A stretch of DNA of 64,000 bases, taken from NCBI RefSeq assembly GCF_900636545.1, contig NZ_LR134290.1:5022001-5086000 (forward strand). Reading direction: 5' to 3'. Origin of the DNA: Pseudomonas mendocina. GTDB lineage: Bacteria; Pseudomonadota; Gammaproteobacteria; Pseudomonadales; Pseudomonadaceae. Below, in pieces: positions 18,110 to 28,360 of the stretch. How positions within the stretch are numbered: the first letter of the stretch is position 1; every line of letters begins with the position of its first letter. Under the pieces are notes generated by a model. That model saw only the letters and a program-made list of their open reading frames with translations, did no database searches and was not told the origin of the DNA. Position numbers and translations under genes: made by a program.

Positions 18110-18117
18110 GATGTCCC

Positions 18118-19533
<1,416 letters not shown>

Positions 19534-19637
19534 GATCCAATCCTCAGCGCAGAGCTGCAAGGGCCGCTGCAACAGTTGGTTGCAAAACGTGGTGAAACCC
19601 TATCCGGCTATACGAATTAACAAAAATGAATAATTAT

Positions 19638-19673
19638 TTGATCGCGCATAAGTAATTACTTATGGATTGATCG
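19638..19673. promoter_or_regulatory. Palindrome in the pycA-pycR promoter region, probable PycR site
   Basis: The 155-base gap between the divergent starts contains an 18-base perfect palindrome, CATAAGTAATTACTTATG (19647-19664). It is flanked by two direct copies of TTGATCG (19638-19644 and 19667-19673). LysR regulators usually bind AT-rich interrupted dyads between themselves and their target, so this is the best candidate for PycR. The site lies 24 bases before the pycR GTG. Confidence 0.6.
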
Positions 19674-19688
19674 AACGAGGGCGAAAAC

Positions 19689-20663
19689 GTGCGTAAAACC
19701 CTGCTGCGCATGACGCTGCGCCAGCTTCAGGTGTTTCGGGCGGTGTGCGAACACGGCTCCTACAGCCGCGCAGCCGAGGAAATGTCACTGACCCAACCGG
19801 CCGTGAGCCTGCAGATTCGTCAGCTGGAAGACCTGGTCGGCCAGCCGCTATTCGAGTACGTCGGCAAGAAGCTCTACCTCACCGCGGCCGCCGAAGCACT
19901 ACGTCGCGCCAGTAGCGATATTTTCGGCCGACTGGAAAGCCTGGACATGCAGTTGTCGGACTTGCAGGGCTCGCTGCAGGGGCAGCTCAACCTGTGCGTG
20001 GAATCCAGCGCGAAGTATTTCATTCCCCACTTGTTCGCCGATTTTCGCCGCCATTACCCGGAAGTCGTACTCAACCTCACGGTGGTCAACCACGCCCTGG
20101 TGGTGCGCCGCCTGACCCAGAGCCGCGATGACCTGATGATCATGAGCCAGGTGCCGCAGGATCTGGCGCTGGACTTCATGCCCTTCCTCAACAACCCGAT
20201 CATCGCCGTGGCACCGCCCGACCACCCGCTTTGCGAGGCGGACAGCCTGCAGTTGCAGGACCTGACTGCCTACCCTTTGCTGACTCGCGAAAGCGGCTCT
20301 GGCACCCGCCGCGCCTGCGAGGAGTACTGCCATCAGAAACGTGCGCACTTCCCGCATACGCTGGAGGTCGGCTCGCTGGAATCGCAGCGCGAGGCTGTGC
20401 TGGCCGGACTAGGCATCGCGCTGCTACCGCGCCATGCCGTACGCCTGGAGTTGCAGTACGGCCTGCTGCGCGAGCTGCCAGTGGCCGAATTGCCACTGCA
20501 GCGCAGCTGGTGCGTGGTGAATATCCGCGGCAGACGCCTGTCCCCGGTGGCACAGGCGTTCGTCGACTTCATCCGCACCGAGCGCGCGCATATCGGCAAA
20601 CTGGCTGAACGCTTTCAGGCAGGCAGCGCAGGATCGGGCAAGAATCTCGCAGGATCGGCCTAA
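19689..20663 (+). CDS. pycR: LysR-family regulator PycR
   Basis: The 324-residue regulator has an N-terminal winged helix-turn-helix (LRQLQVFRAVCEHGSYSRAA, then MSLTQPAVSLQIRQLE) and a C-terminal effector-binding domain typical of LysR proteins. It starts at GTG 19689, with CGAGG 8 bases before; an internal ATG at codon 8 is possible. Divergent placement from pycA matches PAO1, where PycR (PA5437) controls the carboxylase genes. Confidence 0.88.
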   Translation: MRKTLLRMTLRQLQVFRAVCEHGSYSRAAEEMSLTQPAVSLQIRQLEDLVGQPLFEYVGKKLYLTAAAEALRRASSDIFGRLESLDMQLSDLQGSLQGQLNLCVESSAKYFIPHLFADFRRHYPEVVLNLTVVNHALVVRRLTQSRDDLMIMSQVPQDLALDFMPFLNNPIIAVAPPDHPLCEADSLQLQDLTAYPLLTRESGSGTRRACEEYCHQKRAHFPHTLEVGSLESQREAVLAGLGIALLPRHAVRLELQYGLLRELPVAELPLQRSWCVVNIRGRRLSPVAQAFVDFIRTERAHIGKLAERFQAGSAGSGKNLAGSA

Positions 20664-20733
20664 CCCTTCTTCACTGAGATACGGGACATTGCCACCCTGG
20701 GGTCGCTTCAAAAAATCTGCCCGGGAGAAACCT

Positions 20734-21921
20734 ATGCTGTCGGGAATCAGCGCTCTGCTCGATGCCGTCCGCACGCTCGAACGCGACGATGGCCAGGCCG
20801 TGCTCGCTACAGTGGTCAAGGTCGAGGGTTCGGCATACCGCCGTCCAGGCGCGCGCATGCTGATCCCACTCTACGGCGGTACCGTGGGCACCATCAGCGG
20901 CGGCTGCCTGGAATCCGAAGTGGCGAAGAAGGCCTGGTGGCTGACCGACGGTGGCGAAGCCGTGATCCGTCGCTACAGCACCGCCACTCAGGACGACGAT
21001 GACGACCAGGACGCCGCACTGACCTTCGGCCTCGGCTGCAACGGCACCGTGCACGTATTGCTCGAACGCCATAGCGCGGAAAAGCCACTGGCGGTGCTTG
21101 GGCTATTGCGCCAGGTGCGCGAAAGCGGCCAGGCCGGGGCGGTCGCCACGGTGATAGGTAGCTATCGCAACGCCCGCGTACGCGTGGGTGAGCGTCTTTA
21201 CTTGCATCCATCGCTCAGCGACAACGGCCGCCTGCTCGATTCCGCAATCGACGCCGAGGTTCGCGCCGATCTGCAACGAACCCTGACCGACGGCCGCTCC
21301 TCACTGCGCAACTACCGTGATGCGCGTGGCGAGATCGAGGTGTTCTGCGAATACCTGCCGCCGCAGCGACGTCTGGTGATCTTCGGCGCCGGGCATGACG
21401 CACAGCCGCTGACGCACATGGCAAAGCTGCTGGACTGGCACGTCACCGTGGTCGATGGCCGCTCCCATTTCGCCCGCGCCGAACGCTTCCCCGACGCCGA
21501 CGCCGTGCTGCAGGTGGATGCACAGCCGCCCTATGACCTGCATACACTCACCAACGACGCCATGGTGGCGATCATGAGCCATAGCTACAGCCAGGATCGC
21601 CACTGGCTGGGCAGCGTTCTGCAGGGCTCGCCCGCCTATATCGGCCAGCTGGGACCGCGTGACCGCACCGAACGCCTGCTGGACGAGATTCGCCAGCACA
21701 GCCCGCAGTTGCCGGCCCTGGAGTGCCTGCACTACCCCATCGGTCTGGATATCGGCGGCGATACGCCGGAGAGTGTGGCCACGGCGATCCTCGCCGAGAT
21801 GACAGCCGCCATTAACCAGCGCACAGGCGGCATGCTCAAGCATCGCCAGGCGGCGATCCACACACCAACACCACTGGACCGCAGCGATATTGAGCCGGCG
21901 ACCAGGCTAAGTGCTTCCTGA
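20734..21921 (+). CDS. XdhC/CoxI-family molybdenum-enzyme maturation protein
   Basis: The 395-residue protein has an N-terminal XdhC/CoxI domain (ATVVKVEGSAYRRPGARML; CLESEVA) and a C-terminal Rossmann domain (RLVIFGAGHDAQPLTHMAKLL). Such proteins bind and sulfurate the molybdenum cofactor and insert it into xanthine-dehydrogenase-family enzymes. The Asp-rich insertion QDDDDDQD near residue 87 is unusual. The start is ATG with GGGAG upstream. It is convergent with the molybdenum hydroxylase genes at 22168-24877, its probable client. Closest named relatives are PaoD and XdhC. Confidence 0.88.
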   Translation: MLSGISALLDAVRTLERDDGQAVLATVVKVEGSAYRRPGARMLIPLYGGTVGTISGGCLESEVAKKAWWLTDGGEAVIRRYSTATQDDDDDQDAALTFGLGCNGTVHVLLERHSAEKPLAVLGLLRQVRESGQAGAVATVIGSYRNARVRVGERLYLHPSLSDNGRLLDSAIDAEVRADLQRTLTDGRSSLRNYRDARGEIEVFCEYLPPQRRLVIFGAGHDAQPLTHMAKLLDWHVTVVDGRSHFARAERFPDADAVLQVDAQPPYDLHTLTNDAMVAIMSHSYSQDRHWLGSVLQGSPAYIGQLGPRDRTERLLDEIRQHSPQLPALECLHYPIGLDIGGDTPESVATAILAEMTAAINQRTGGMLKHRQAAIHTPTPLDRSDIEPATRLSAS

Positions 21922-21950
21922 TCCCCGGACTGCATCGAGGCCACAGGCAT

Positions 21951-22020
21951 GTAGGGTGGGCCGGACGGCGATCCGCTTCAGCCCACCACGGCTGGTCTGG
22001 TGGGCTAAAGCCCACCCTAC
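21951..22020. repeat. Palindromic repeat, GTAGGGTGGGC family
   Basis: GTAGGGTGGGC (from 21951) is repeated in inverse as GCCCACCCTAC (ending 22020). An inner pair, GCCCACCA and TGGTGGGC, lies between them, making a two-tier hairpin. It is a Pseudomonas REP-type element in the xdhC downstream region. Confidence 0.75.
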
Positions 22021-22046
22021 ATGCTGAACACACCCGACAGGATTCC

Positions 22047-22070
22047 GTAGGAGCGACTTCAGCCGCGATC
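22047..22070 (+). repeat. Single REP, GTAGGAGCGACTTCAGCCGC family
   Basis: A lone copy of the 'gtaggagcg...cgcgatc' REP type lies between the GTAGGGTGGGC element and the bidirectional terminator. Confidence 0.6.
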
Positions 22071-22124
22071 CATCGCCAAAGCTCGCCGCTAAAGCGCCTC
22101 CCACCGCACACCAACAAACCAAAA

Positions 22125-22146
22125 CGCCCGGGCAACTGCCCGGGCG
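22125..22146. terminator. Bidirectional terminator between convergent xdhC-like gene and Mo hydroxylase
   Basis: CGCCCGGGC and GCCCGGGCG make a 9-bp perfect stem with a 4-base loop. It is followed by CTTTGTTT on the plus strand and TTTT on the minus strand. It ends 22 bases from the stop of the leftward gene. Confidence 0.85.
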
Positions 22147-22167
22147 CTTTGTTTGCTGCAGCCAACT

Positions 22168-24405
22168 TCAGGCCTTGATCTGCGCCGGGAATGGCAGCTT
22201 GCGCAGGCGCACTCCGGTTGCTGCGAACAGCGCGTTGGCCAGCGCCGGTGCCAGCGGCGGCACACCGGGCTCACCGACGCCGGTCGGGTTCTCCGCGGAC
22301 GGCACGATATGCACCTCGACCTTGGGCATCTCGTTCATGCGCAGCACCTGGAAGTCGTGGAAGTTCGACTGCTCGACCCGTCCTTCCTTCAAGGTGATCG
22401 CACTATGCCGGGCAGCCGCCAGGGCGAAGCCGATGCCGCCTTCCATCTGCGCCTTGATCACATCCGGGTTGATCGCGATGCCGCAGTCCACGGCGCACAC
22501 CACACGATCCAGGCGATAGCTGCCATCGGCCTTCACCGTGACCTCGGCGACCTGTGCCACGAACGAGCCGAACGATTCATGCACGGCAATGCCACGCCCG
22601 CGTTTCTCGCCCTCAGCGCCCGCCGCCAGCGGTTTGTCCCAGCCGGCCTGCTTGGCGGCCAGCTCCAGCGCACCGCGATGACGCGGATGGCTGTCCAACA
22701 ACGCATGGCGGAAAGTGTAAGGGTCCTGCCCGGCCGCGACAGCGGCCTCATCGATCATGGTTTCGGCGACGTAACCGGTGTGGGTATGCCCCACCGAGCG
22801 CCACCACAGCACCGGCACCTTGATATTGGTCGGCGTGCTCAACTCCACCTGCAGGTTGGGCACGGCGTAGGAGAGATTGGAGACACCTTCGACAGAAGTG
22901 TGGTCGATCCCCTCCTTGACCAGGAACGGCTCCATCGAGGTGCCGGCAATGATCGACTGGCCGACGATGCGGTTGTGCCACGCCTGCAGCTTGCCGGCCT
23001 CATCCAGGCCGATGCGCGCGCGGTGCAGGTACAGCGGACGGAAGAAGCCACCGCGGGTGTCGTCCTCGCGTGTCCAGACCATCTTCACCGGCGCATCCAC
23101 GCCCTTGTCGCGCGCGGCCTTGGTAATCGCCACCGCCTCCAGCAGATAATCCGACACCGAGCTGGCGCGACGGCCGAAACTGCCGCCGGCGTATAGCTGG
23201 GTCAGCGAGACCTGCTCGGGCTTGAGGCCCAGATAGCTGCTGATGATGGCCTGATCGACGGTCTGGAACTGCTCGCCGTTCCAGATTTCGCAGCGGTCAC
23301 TGGAAAGCTTGACCAGGCAGTTCATCGGCTCCATCGCCGCATGGGCCAGGTAGGGGAACTCGTAGTCGGCTTCGACCACCTTGGCGGCCTTGGCCAGCGC
23401 CGCATCGGCGTCGCCCTTGCTCGTTGCAGGCAGACCGGGCTTGCTCGCACTGTCGCGGTACTGCGCGAGAATTTCTTCGCTGCCGAGGGTGAATGCCTGG
23501 CTCTCATCCCAGTCGATCACCAGCGCATCACGACCCTGACGCGCCGCCCAGGTGTTCTTCGCCAACACGGCGACCCCCGAACGACCATGGGGCAGTTCGC
23601 GAAACTCCACCACCTCGACCACATCACGCACGGCCTTGGCCTTGCTGCTATCGACCGAGCGTGGCACGCCGCCGAAACGCGGCGGATAGGCGACCATGGC
23701 CACCAGCATGCCGGGCAGCTTGAAGTCCTGGGTGAAGATGGCGCTGCCATCGGTTTTGCCCGGGCTGTCCTTGCGGCGCAGCTCGCGCTTGCCGATCAGC
23801 TTGAAGTCCTTCGGGTCCTTGAGCTGCACCTGCTCGGGCACCGGTAGCGAGGCTGCCGCTTCGACCAGCTCGCCGAAGCCAGCGCTGCGGCCGGAGCCGG
23901 CGTGACTGACCACGCCCTTGTCGACGCTTATTTCACTGGCCGGCACGCCCCAACGCTGCGCGGCAGCCGCCACCAGCATGGCTTTGGCGGTCGCTCCGGC
24001 GTTGCGCATCTGCTCCCAGGAGTTGGCCATGGCGGTGCTGCCGCCGGTGCCCTGCATCGGGCCGAAGGCTAGGTTGTTGTAGCGTTTCACATCGGCCGGC
24101 GCGCCTTCGACGCGCACCTTGTCCCAGTCGGCATCCAGTTCTTCGGCGAGCAATGTGGCCAGGCCGGTGTAGCTGCCTTGGCCCATTTCCAGGTGTTTGG
24201 CCAGGACGGTCACCGTGCCATCGAGGTCGATACGCACGAAGGCGTTCGGCTCCAGCGGGCCACCTGCGGCCAGCGCGTCCATACCGCGCAGCAACGGCGC
24301 GAAGAAGATGCCCAGCGCCAGGCCACCGGAGCCCTTGAGCAGAGTGCGGCGGCTAACATTGAGGATGCCGCGAGTGGCGCTATCGGGGGTTTCGATCTTG
24401 CCCAT
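22168..24405 (-). CDS. Molybdenum hydroxylase large subunit (IorB-type, Tat-exported)
   Basis: The 745-residue molybdopterin-cytosine-dinucleotide subunit belongs to the xanthine oxidase family and is most like isoquinoline 1-oxidoreductase beta or periplasmic aldehyde oxidoreductases. The twin-arginine signal [18 protein letters not shown] (residues 18-35) predicts export as a folded complex. The family's cofactor-binding stretches are visible (GSFGRRASS; the [17 protein letters not shown] region near the C-terminus carrying the catalytic Glu). The ATG at 24405 has GAGGAG 9 bases upstream. It lies 13 bases after the Fe-S subunit gene. No FAD subunit gene accompanies it. The substrate cannot be told. 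Confidence 0.88.
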   Translation of the reverse strand: MGKIETPDSATRGILNVSRRTLLKGSGGLALGIFFAPLLRGMDALAAGGPLEPNAFVRIDLDGTVTVLAKHLEMGQGSYTGLATLLAEELDADWDKVRVEGAPADVKRYNNLAFGPMQGTGGSTAMANSWEQMRNAGATAKAMLVAAAAQRWGVPASEISVDKGVVSHAGSGRSAGFGELVEAAASLPVPEQVQLKDPKDFKLIGKRELRRKDSPGKTDGSAIFTQDFKLPGMLVAMVAYPPRFGGVPRSVDSSKAKAVRDVVEVVEFRELPHGRSGVAVLAKNTWAARQGRDALVIDWDESQAFTLGSEEILAQYRDSASKPGLPATSKGDADAALAKAAKVVEADYEFPYLAHAAMEPMNCLVKLSSDRCEIWNGEQFQTVDQAIISSYLGLKPEQVSLTQLYAGGSFGRRASSVSDYLLEAVAITKAARDKGVDAPVKMVWTREDDTRGGFFRPLYLHRARIGLDEAGKLQAWHNRIVGQSIIAGTSMEPFLVKEGIDHTSVEGVSNLSYAVPNLQVELSTPTNIKVPVLWWRSVGHTHTGYVAETMIDEAAVAAGQDPYTFRHALLDSHPRHRGALELAAKQAGWDKPLAAGAEGEKRGRGIAVHESFGSFVAQVAEVTVKADGSYRLDRVVCAVDCGIAINPDVIKAQMEGGIGFALAAARHSAITLKEGRVEQSNFHDFQVLRMNEMPKVEVHIVPSAENPTGVGEPGVPPLAPALANALFAATGVRLRKLPFPAQIKA

Positions 24406-24418
24406 GATTCGATTCTCC

Positions 24419-24877
24419 TCAGGCCAGTTGGCCAGCCGCTTCGTGGATCGCAGCGCGAATCCGCACATAGGTAGCGCAACGGCAGATATTGCCGCTCATG
24501 GCCGCATCGATATCGGCATCGCTTGGCGCCTTATTGCTGCTCAGCAGCGCCGTCGCCGCCATGATCTGGCCGGACTGGCAGTAGCCGCACTGGACCACAT
24601 CGAGTTGCCTCCAGGCCTGCTGGACCACTTTGCCCACGGCATCTTCACCAACCGCTTCGATGGTGCTGATGCGCTTGCCGACCACCGCCGATACCGGGGT
24701 GACGCAGGAACGCGTCGGCTGGCCTTCGACGTTCACCGTGCAGGCGCCACACAGCGCCATGCCACAGCCGTACTTGGTGCCGGTGAGATTGGCGACATCG
24801 CGCAATGCCCAGAGCAGCGGCATGTCGTCGGCCACGTCCAGCTCATGGTCCTTGCCATTGAGATTCAGGGTAATCAT
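24419..24877 (-). CDS. Molybdenum hydroxylase small subunit, two [2Fe-2S] clusters (IorA-type)
   Basis: The 152-residue protein has an N-terminal plant-ferredoxin-type cluster (YGCGMALCGACTV, plus Cys of TRSC) and a C-terminal helical cluster (CGYCQSGQI and ICRCATY). It carries electrons from the Mo subunit. It has no signal of its own and is presumably carried through the Tat pathway with its partner. The ATG at 24877 follows AAGGTGG; the longer frame has no support. It is the first gene of the two-gene operon. Confidence 0.92.
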   Translation of the reverse strand: MITLNLNGKDHELDVADDMPLLWALRDVANLTGTKYGCGMALCGACTVNVEGQPTRSCVTPVSAVVGKRISTIEAVGEDAVGKVVQQAWRQLDVVQCGYCQSGQIMAATALLSSNKAPSDADIDAAMSGNICRCATYVRIRAAIHEAAGQLA

Positions 24878-25090
24878 GGTCTGCCCACCTTGTTCTGATG
24901 GTGTCTGATGGTTCCGGCATGGCTTGCCGGTAGTCACGGTCAGCCCCGCACACAAGGGGCCAGACCATCACTGTAGTGGGCATAAAAGCGCCTGTCGCCA
25001 CTGACCGCAGAGATCGGCAGAACCGGGCAATAAGTTCGTAGAATCGGGCAATCTAGCTGCCCTGCTCACAGGCAGGGCAGCGAGAGCGGA

Positions 25091-25303
25091 TCAGGCGGCG
25101 CGGCGGGAGGTGCGCTCGGCCTGCCGCGAGTAGCCGGCGGACACCAGCTCGGGGAAATCGGCAAGCTCACGTTGCAGCTGGCACTGCTCGGCATAGTGCT
25201 CGATGGCACGGCGATAGGCCATGCGGCGTTGGTCTTGCAGCTTGCGCCGGGTCTTGGCGTCAGGTTGGTCGTGCAGTTGCGCGTCATCGAAGATACGAGG
25301 CAT
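25091..25303 (-). CDS. Small basic protein of unknown function
   Basis: The 70-residue product begins MPRIFDDAQLHDQPD and is strongly charged. A predicted helix is rich in Arg, Gln and Glu (RRKLQDQRRMAYRRAIEHYAE), with an Arg/Ala tail. Ribosome-binding site GGGAG lies 7 bases from the ATG. It has no signal peptide or cysteine motif. It faintly resembles short Pseudomonas proteins of the PA3496 group, but I cannot confirm that. Confidence 0.55.
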   Translation of the reverse strand: MPRIFDDAQLHDQPDAKTRRKLQDQRRMAYRRAIEHYAEQCQLQRELADFPELVSAGYSRQAERTSRRAA

Positions 25304-25372
25304 CTCGGTTCTCCCGGAACGAGGACTGGAGTACCCAGCTTCGCTCGGGGAGATGAAGCTTTGACGGCGACT

Positions 25373-25684
25373 CTATGAAGGCTCGGTGACTTTGGACGGC
25401 TCGCCCGACTCGGCCTTCTTCGACTTTTGACGGTTGTGCACGCGTACCGCGTCGACCGGCAACAGCAGCGTGTCCAGCGCGGCATCGACCGGCAGAGAAA
25501 CCATCAACGCCGGACAAGCCAGGAACATCCAGCACCAGCCATCACCGGCAGCATCCATTGCGAACTTGGTCGCCGGATACAGCTTGACCTGTCTGTCGGC
25601 AGGCATACGGGAGAAAAAAGTGCTGCAGCCCGTAAAGAGAATGATCAACGCAAGCAGCCCAGCGCGTTCCATTAAACGCTTCAT
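25373..25684 (-). CDS. YceK/YidQ-family lipoprotein
   Basis: The 103-residue lipoprotein starts MKRLMERAGLLALIILFTGC; FTGC is the lipobox. The mature part has the YceK/YidQ pattern (YPATKFAMDA, FLACPALMVSLPVDAALDTLLLPVDA) and a Lys/Glu-rich tail. GGAG 9 bases before the ATG supports the start. The role of this family is unknown. It lies 17 bases upstream of the hexR-like stop, on the far side of that gene, and may be read through from it. Confidence 0.82.
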   Translation of the reverse strand: MKRLMERAGLLALIILFTGCSTFFSRMPADRQVKLYPATKFAMDAAGDGWCWMFLACPALMVSLPVDAALDTLLLPVDAVRVHNRQKSKKAESGEPSKVTEPS

Positions 25685-25701
25685 CCTTGAAGACTCCAGC
25701 T

Positions 25702-26568
25702 CTAATCCTCGCTGTTACGCAGCGACTTGGGTGACAGCCGCAAGCTGCGCAGGCTGCGTTTGACGCTCTTGAGGTGGTTGACCAGGCTCGGCCCGCGCGC
25801 CATGGCCACGCCCATGGCCAGCACGTCGATCACCACCAGGTGGGCGATGCGCGAGGTCAGCGGGGTGTAGATCTCGGTGTCTTCCTGCACGTCGATGGCC
25901 AGGTTGACGGTCGATAGCTCGGCCAGCGGCGTCTGGCTCGGGCACAGGGTGATCAGGCTGGCGCCGGATTCACGCACCAGGTTGGCACTGATCAACAGGT
26001 CCTTGGAGCGACCGGACTGGGAAATGCACACCGCCACGTCGCCGGGCTGCAGGGTCACAGCGCTCATCGCCTGCATGTGCGGGTCGGAATAGGCCGCGGC
26101 ATTGAGCAGCAGGCGGAAGAATTTGTGCTGGGCATCGGCGGCCACGGCGCCGGATGCACCGAATCCGTAGAACTCCACGCGCTGCGCGTTGGAGCACGCG
26201 GCGATGGCGCGCTGCAGCGCCTCGGGGTCAAGCTTCTCGCGCACCTCCATCAGCGTATGCAGGGTGGTGTCGAAGATCTTCAGGCTGAAGTCGGCGACCG
26301 AGTCATCCTCATGAATCGCGAACTGGCCGAAGCTGGCGCCGGCGGCCAGGCTCTGCGCCAGCTTCAGCTTGAGGTCCTGGAAGCCGCTGCAACCGATGGC
26401 GCGACAGAAGCGCACGATGGTCGGCTCGCTGATGCCGACACTATGCGCCAGCTCGGCCATGGAGCTGTGCATCACCGATGCAGGATCGAGCAAGACGTGA
26501 TCGGCCACCTTGAGCTCGGACTTGCGCAGCAGGTGGCGCGACTGGGCGATGTGTTGCAACAGATTCAC
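25702..26568 (-). CDS. HexR-like RpiR-family transcriptional regulator
   Basis: The 288-residue repressor-type protein has an N-terminal RpiR helix-turn-helix (SSMAELAHSVGISEPTIVRF) and a C-terminal SIS sugar-phosphate domain (YGFGASGAVAADAQHKF; VCISQSGRSKDLL). It is very like HexR, which senses 2-keto-3-deoxy-6-phosphogluconate and controls Entner-Doudoroff genes. Here it stands divergent from a zwf gene without pgl or eda. That is the arrangement I recall for PA5438-PA5439, rather than the main hexR-zwf-pgl-eda locus. I therefore leave the symbol open. Confidence 0.88.
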   Translation of the reverse strand: MNLLQHIAQSRHLLRKSELKVADHVLLDPASVMHSSMAELAHSVGISEPTIVRFCRAIGCSGFQDLKLKLAQSLAAGASFGQFAIHEDDSVADFSLKIFDTTLHTLMEVREKLDPEALQRAIAACSNAQRVEFYGFGASGAVAADAQHKFFRLLLNAAAYSDPHMQAMSAVTLQPGDVAVCISQSGRSKDLLISANLVRESGASLITLCPSQTPLAELSTVNLAIDVQEDTEIYTPLTSRIAHLVVIDVLAMGVAMARGPSLVNHLKSVKRSLRSLRLSPKSLRNSED

Positions 26569-26647
26569 GGAGATAGGCTCTATGCAGAAAAGGGTCTACC
26601 GCGGCACTCGGCGAGTCATGGCTCGGTTATGATCGGCGGCCGGCGGT

Positions 26648-26673
26648 TGTAGTGACCTTGTAGTTATACTACA
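26648..26673. promoter_or_regulatory. HexR-type operator
   Basis: TGTAGTTATACTACA (26659-26673) is a perfect 6+3+6 inverted repeat and fits the gamma-proteobacterial HexR pattern TGTAATWWWATTACA with one symmetric substitution per arm. An extra half-site TGTAGT lies 11 bases upstream at 26648. It sits between the divergent regulator and zwf starts, about 90 bases from the regulator ATG. Confidence 0.75.
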
Positions 26674-26840
26674 TAGCGCGCATCCGCGCACAGCCAAGCG
26701 GCTGCCGAACAGCTGAACGAATGTTTCAAACATCGGGCACGCCGCAGAAATACAGGCATTCTTGAGGCGGTTTTCACTGCCTCCTACCTGCAAACGCAGG
26801 TAGTGTGCAACGGTCCGCTAAACGAGTCGGAGTGTTTCCC

Positions 26841-28280
26841 TTGAGTATTCCCTGCGACATGCTGGTCTTCGGTGGCACGGGCGATCTGGCCCTGCACAAG
26901 CTGCTGCCGGCGCTCTATCACCTGCACCGCGAAGGGCGCCTGCACGCCGATGTGCGCATCCTTGCCCTGGCCCGCAGCAGTCACACCCGCGAGGCCTACC
27001 AGGCCCTGGCCGAGCGCCACTGCCGTGCCCAGATCGCCCGTGCCGACTTCACCAACGAGGCCTGGGCGAGCTTCGCCGCACGCCTCGACTACTTCGCCAT
27101 GGACGCCGCGCAGAGCGCCGATTTCGGCCGCCTGGCCAAGCGCCTGGGACGTGACGAGCAGCGCGTGCGGGTGTACTACCTGGCCACCGCACCGAGCCTG
27201 TTCGAAGACATCGCTGCGCACCTGGCTAACGCCGGCCTGGCTGGCCCGGCGGCGCGCATCGTGCTGGAAAAACCCATCGGCCACTCGCTGGAGTCGGCCC
27301 GTGCGATCAACGCTGCCATCGGCGCCGTGTTCGACGAGGCACGGGTATTCCGCATTGATCACTACCTGGGCAAGGAAACCGTGCAGAACCTGATGGCGCT
27401 GCGCTTCGCCAACGCCCTGTTCGAGCCGGTCTGGCGTGCCGGGCATATCGATCACGTGCAAATCAGCGTGTGCGAAACCCTGGGCGTGGAAAACCGCGGC
27501 GGCTACTACGACAAGGCCGGCGCCATGCGCGACATGATCCAGAACCACCTGCTGCAACTGCTCTGCCTGGTGGCCATGGAGGCGCCGGTGCGCTTCGACG
27601 CCGAAGCGGTGCGCAACGAAAAGGTGAAGATCCTCGAGGCTCTGAAACCCATCTCCGGCCTCGATGTACAGGACAAGACCGTGCGCGGTCAGTACACCGC
27701 CGGCAAGATCGGCGGCCATGACGTGCCTGCGTATTACTTCGAGAAGAACGTCGATAACGACAGCGACACCGAAACCTTCGTCGCCGTGCAGGTGGAGATC
27801 GACAACTGGCGCTGGGCCGGCGTGCCCTTCTACCTGCGCACCGGCAAGCGCCTGGCGAAGAAAACCTCGGAGATTCTCATCCAGTTCAAGCCGGTGCCGC
27901 ACCGCCTGTTCAACGACGGTGAAGCCAACCAGTTGCTGATCCGCCTGCAGCCGGAGGAGCGCATCAGCCTGCAACTGATGGCCAAGAACCCCGGCAAGGG
28001 CATGCATCTGAAACCGGTGGAGCTGGACCTCAACCTGGCCAATGCCTTCAACCAGCAACGCCGCTGGGATGCCTACGAGCGCCTGCTGCTCGACGTGATC
28101 GACGGCGACTCGACGCTATTCATGCGCCGCGACGAAGTCGAGGCAGCCTGGAAATGGGTCGACCCGATCCTGCAGGGCTGGCACCAGCACTACCAGAGCC
28201 CGCGCCCCTACCCGGCCGGCAGCGATGGGCCGGAGCAACTGCAGCACCTGCTGGAGCGTCACGGACGGCACTGGGCATAG
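26841..28280 (+). CDS. zwf: Glucose-6-phosphate dehydrogenase
   Basis: This enzyme oxidises glucose 6-phosphate to 6-phosphogluconolactone with NAD(P)+. The N-terminal nucleotide loop is CDMLVFGGTGDLALHKL. The active-site RIDHYLGKETVQN (about residues 171-183) and the C-terminal PFYLRTGKRL stretch are intact. I chose TTG at 26841 (479 residues, CGGAG just upstream). A GTG at 26805 would add 12 residues with a poorer ribosome-binding site. No pgl or eda follows, so it is probably an accessory paralogue controlled by the divergent HexR-like regulator. Confidence 0.9.
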   Translation: MSIPCDMLVFGGTGDLALHKLLPALYHLHREGRLHADVRILALARSSHTREAYQALAERHCRAQIARADFTNEAWASFAARLDYFAMDAAQSADFGRLAKRLGRDEQRVRVYYLATAPSLFEDIAAHLANAGLAGPAARIVLEKPIGHSLESARAINAAIGAVFDEARVFRIDHYLGKETVQNLMALRFANALFEPVWRAGHIDHVQISVCETLGVENRGGYYDKAGAMRDMIQNHLLQLLCLVAMEAPVRFDAEAVRNEKVKILEALKPISGLDVQDKTVRGQYTAGKIGGHDVPAYYFEKNVDNDSDTETFVAVQVEIDNWRWAGVPFYLRTGKRLAKKTSEILIQFKPVPHRLFNDGEANQLLIRLQPEERISLQLMAKNPGKGMHLKPVELDLNLANAFNQQRRWDAYERLLLDVIDGDSTLFMRRDEVEAAWKWVDPILQGWHQHYQSPRPYPAGSDGPEQLQHLLERHGRHWA

Positions 28281-28284
28281 ACGT

Positions 28285-28343
28285 GTAGCCCGGATGCAAC
28301 CCGAAAATAACCGGCGCCCTTCCCCGGATTGCATTCAGGCTAC
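28285..28343. repeat. REP pair, GTAGCCCGGATGCAA family
   Basis: GTAGCCCGGATGCAACCCG at 28285 faces an inverted CGGATTGCATTCAGGCTAC ending at 28343. The pair fills the gap between the convergent zwf and permease genes and could form the 3' hairpin for both. Confidence 0.75.
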
Positions 28344-28360
28344 TGGCTCGCCGGCGTCGT

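Noticed and set aside
25091..25303. Firm assignment of the small basic protein to the PA3496 envelope-integrity family
   Set aside because: The resemblance is limited to charged-helix composition. No diagnostic motif could be matched by eye.
25702..28280. Canonical hexR-zwf-pgl-eda locus
   Set aside because: No pgl or eda follows zwf; a convergent permease gene does. The order fits the accessory PA5438-PA5439-type locus.
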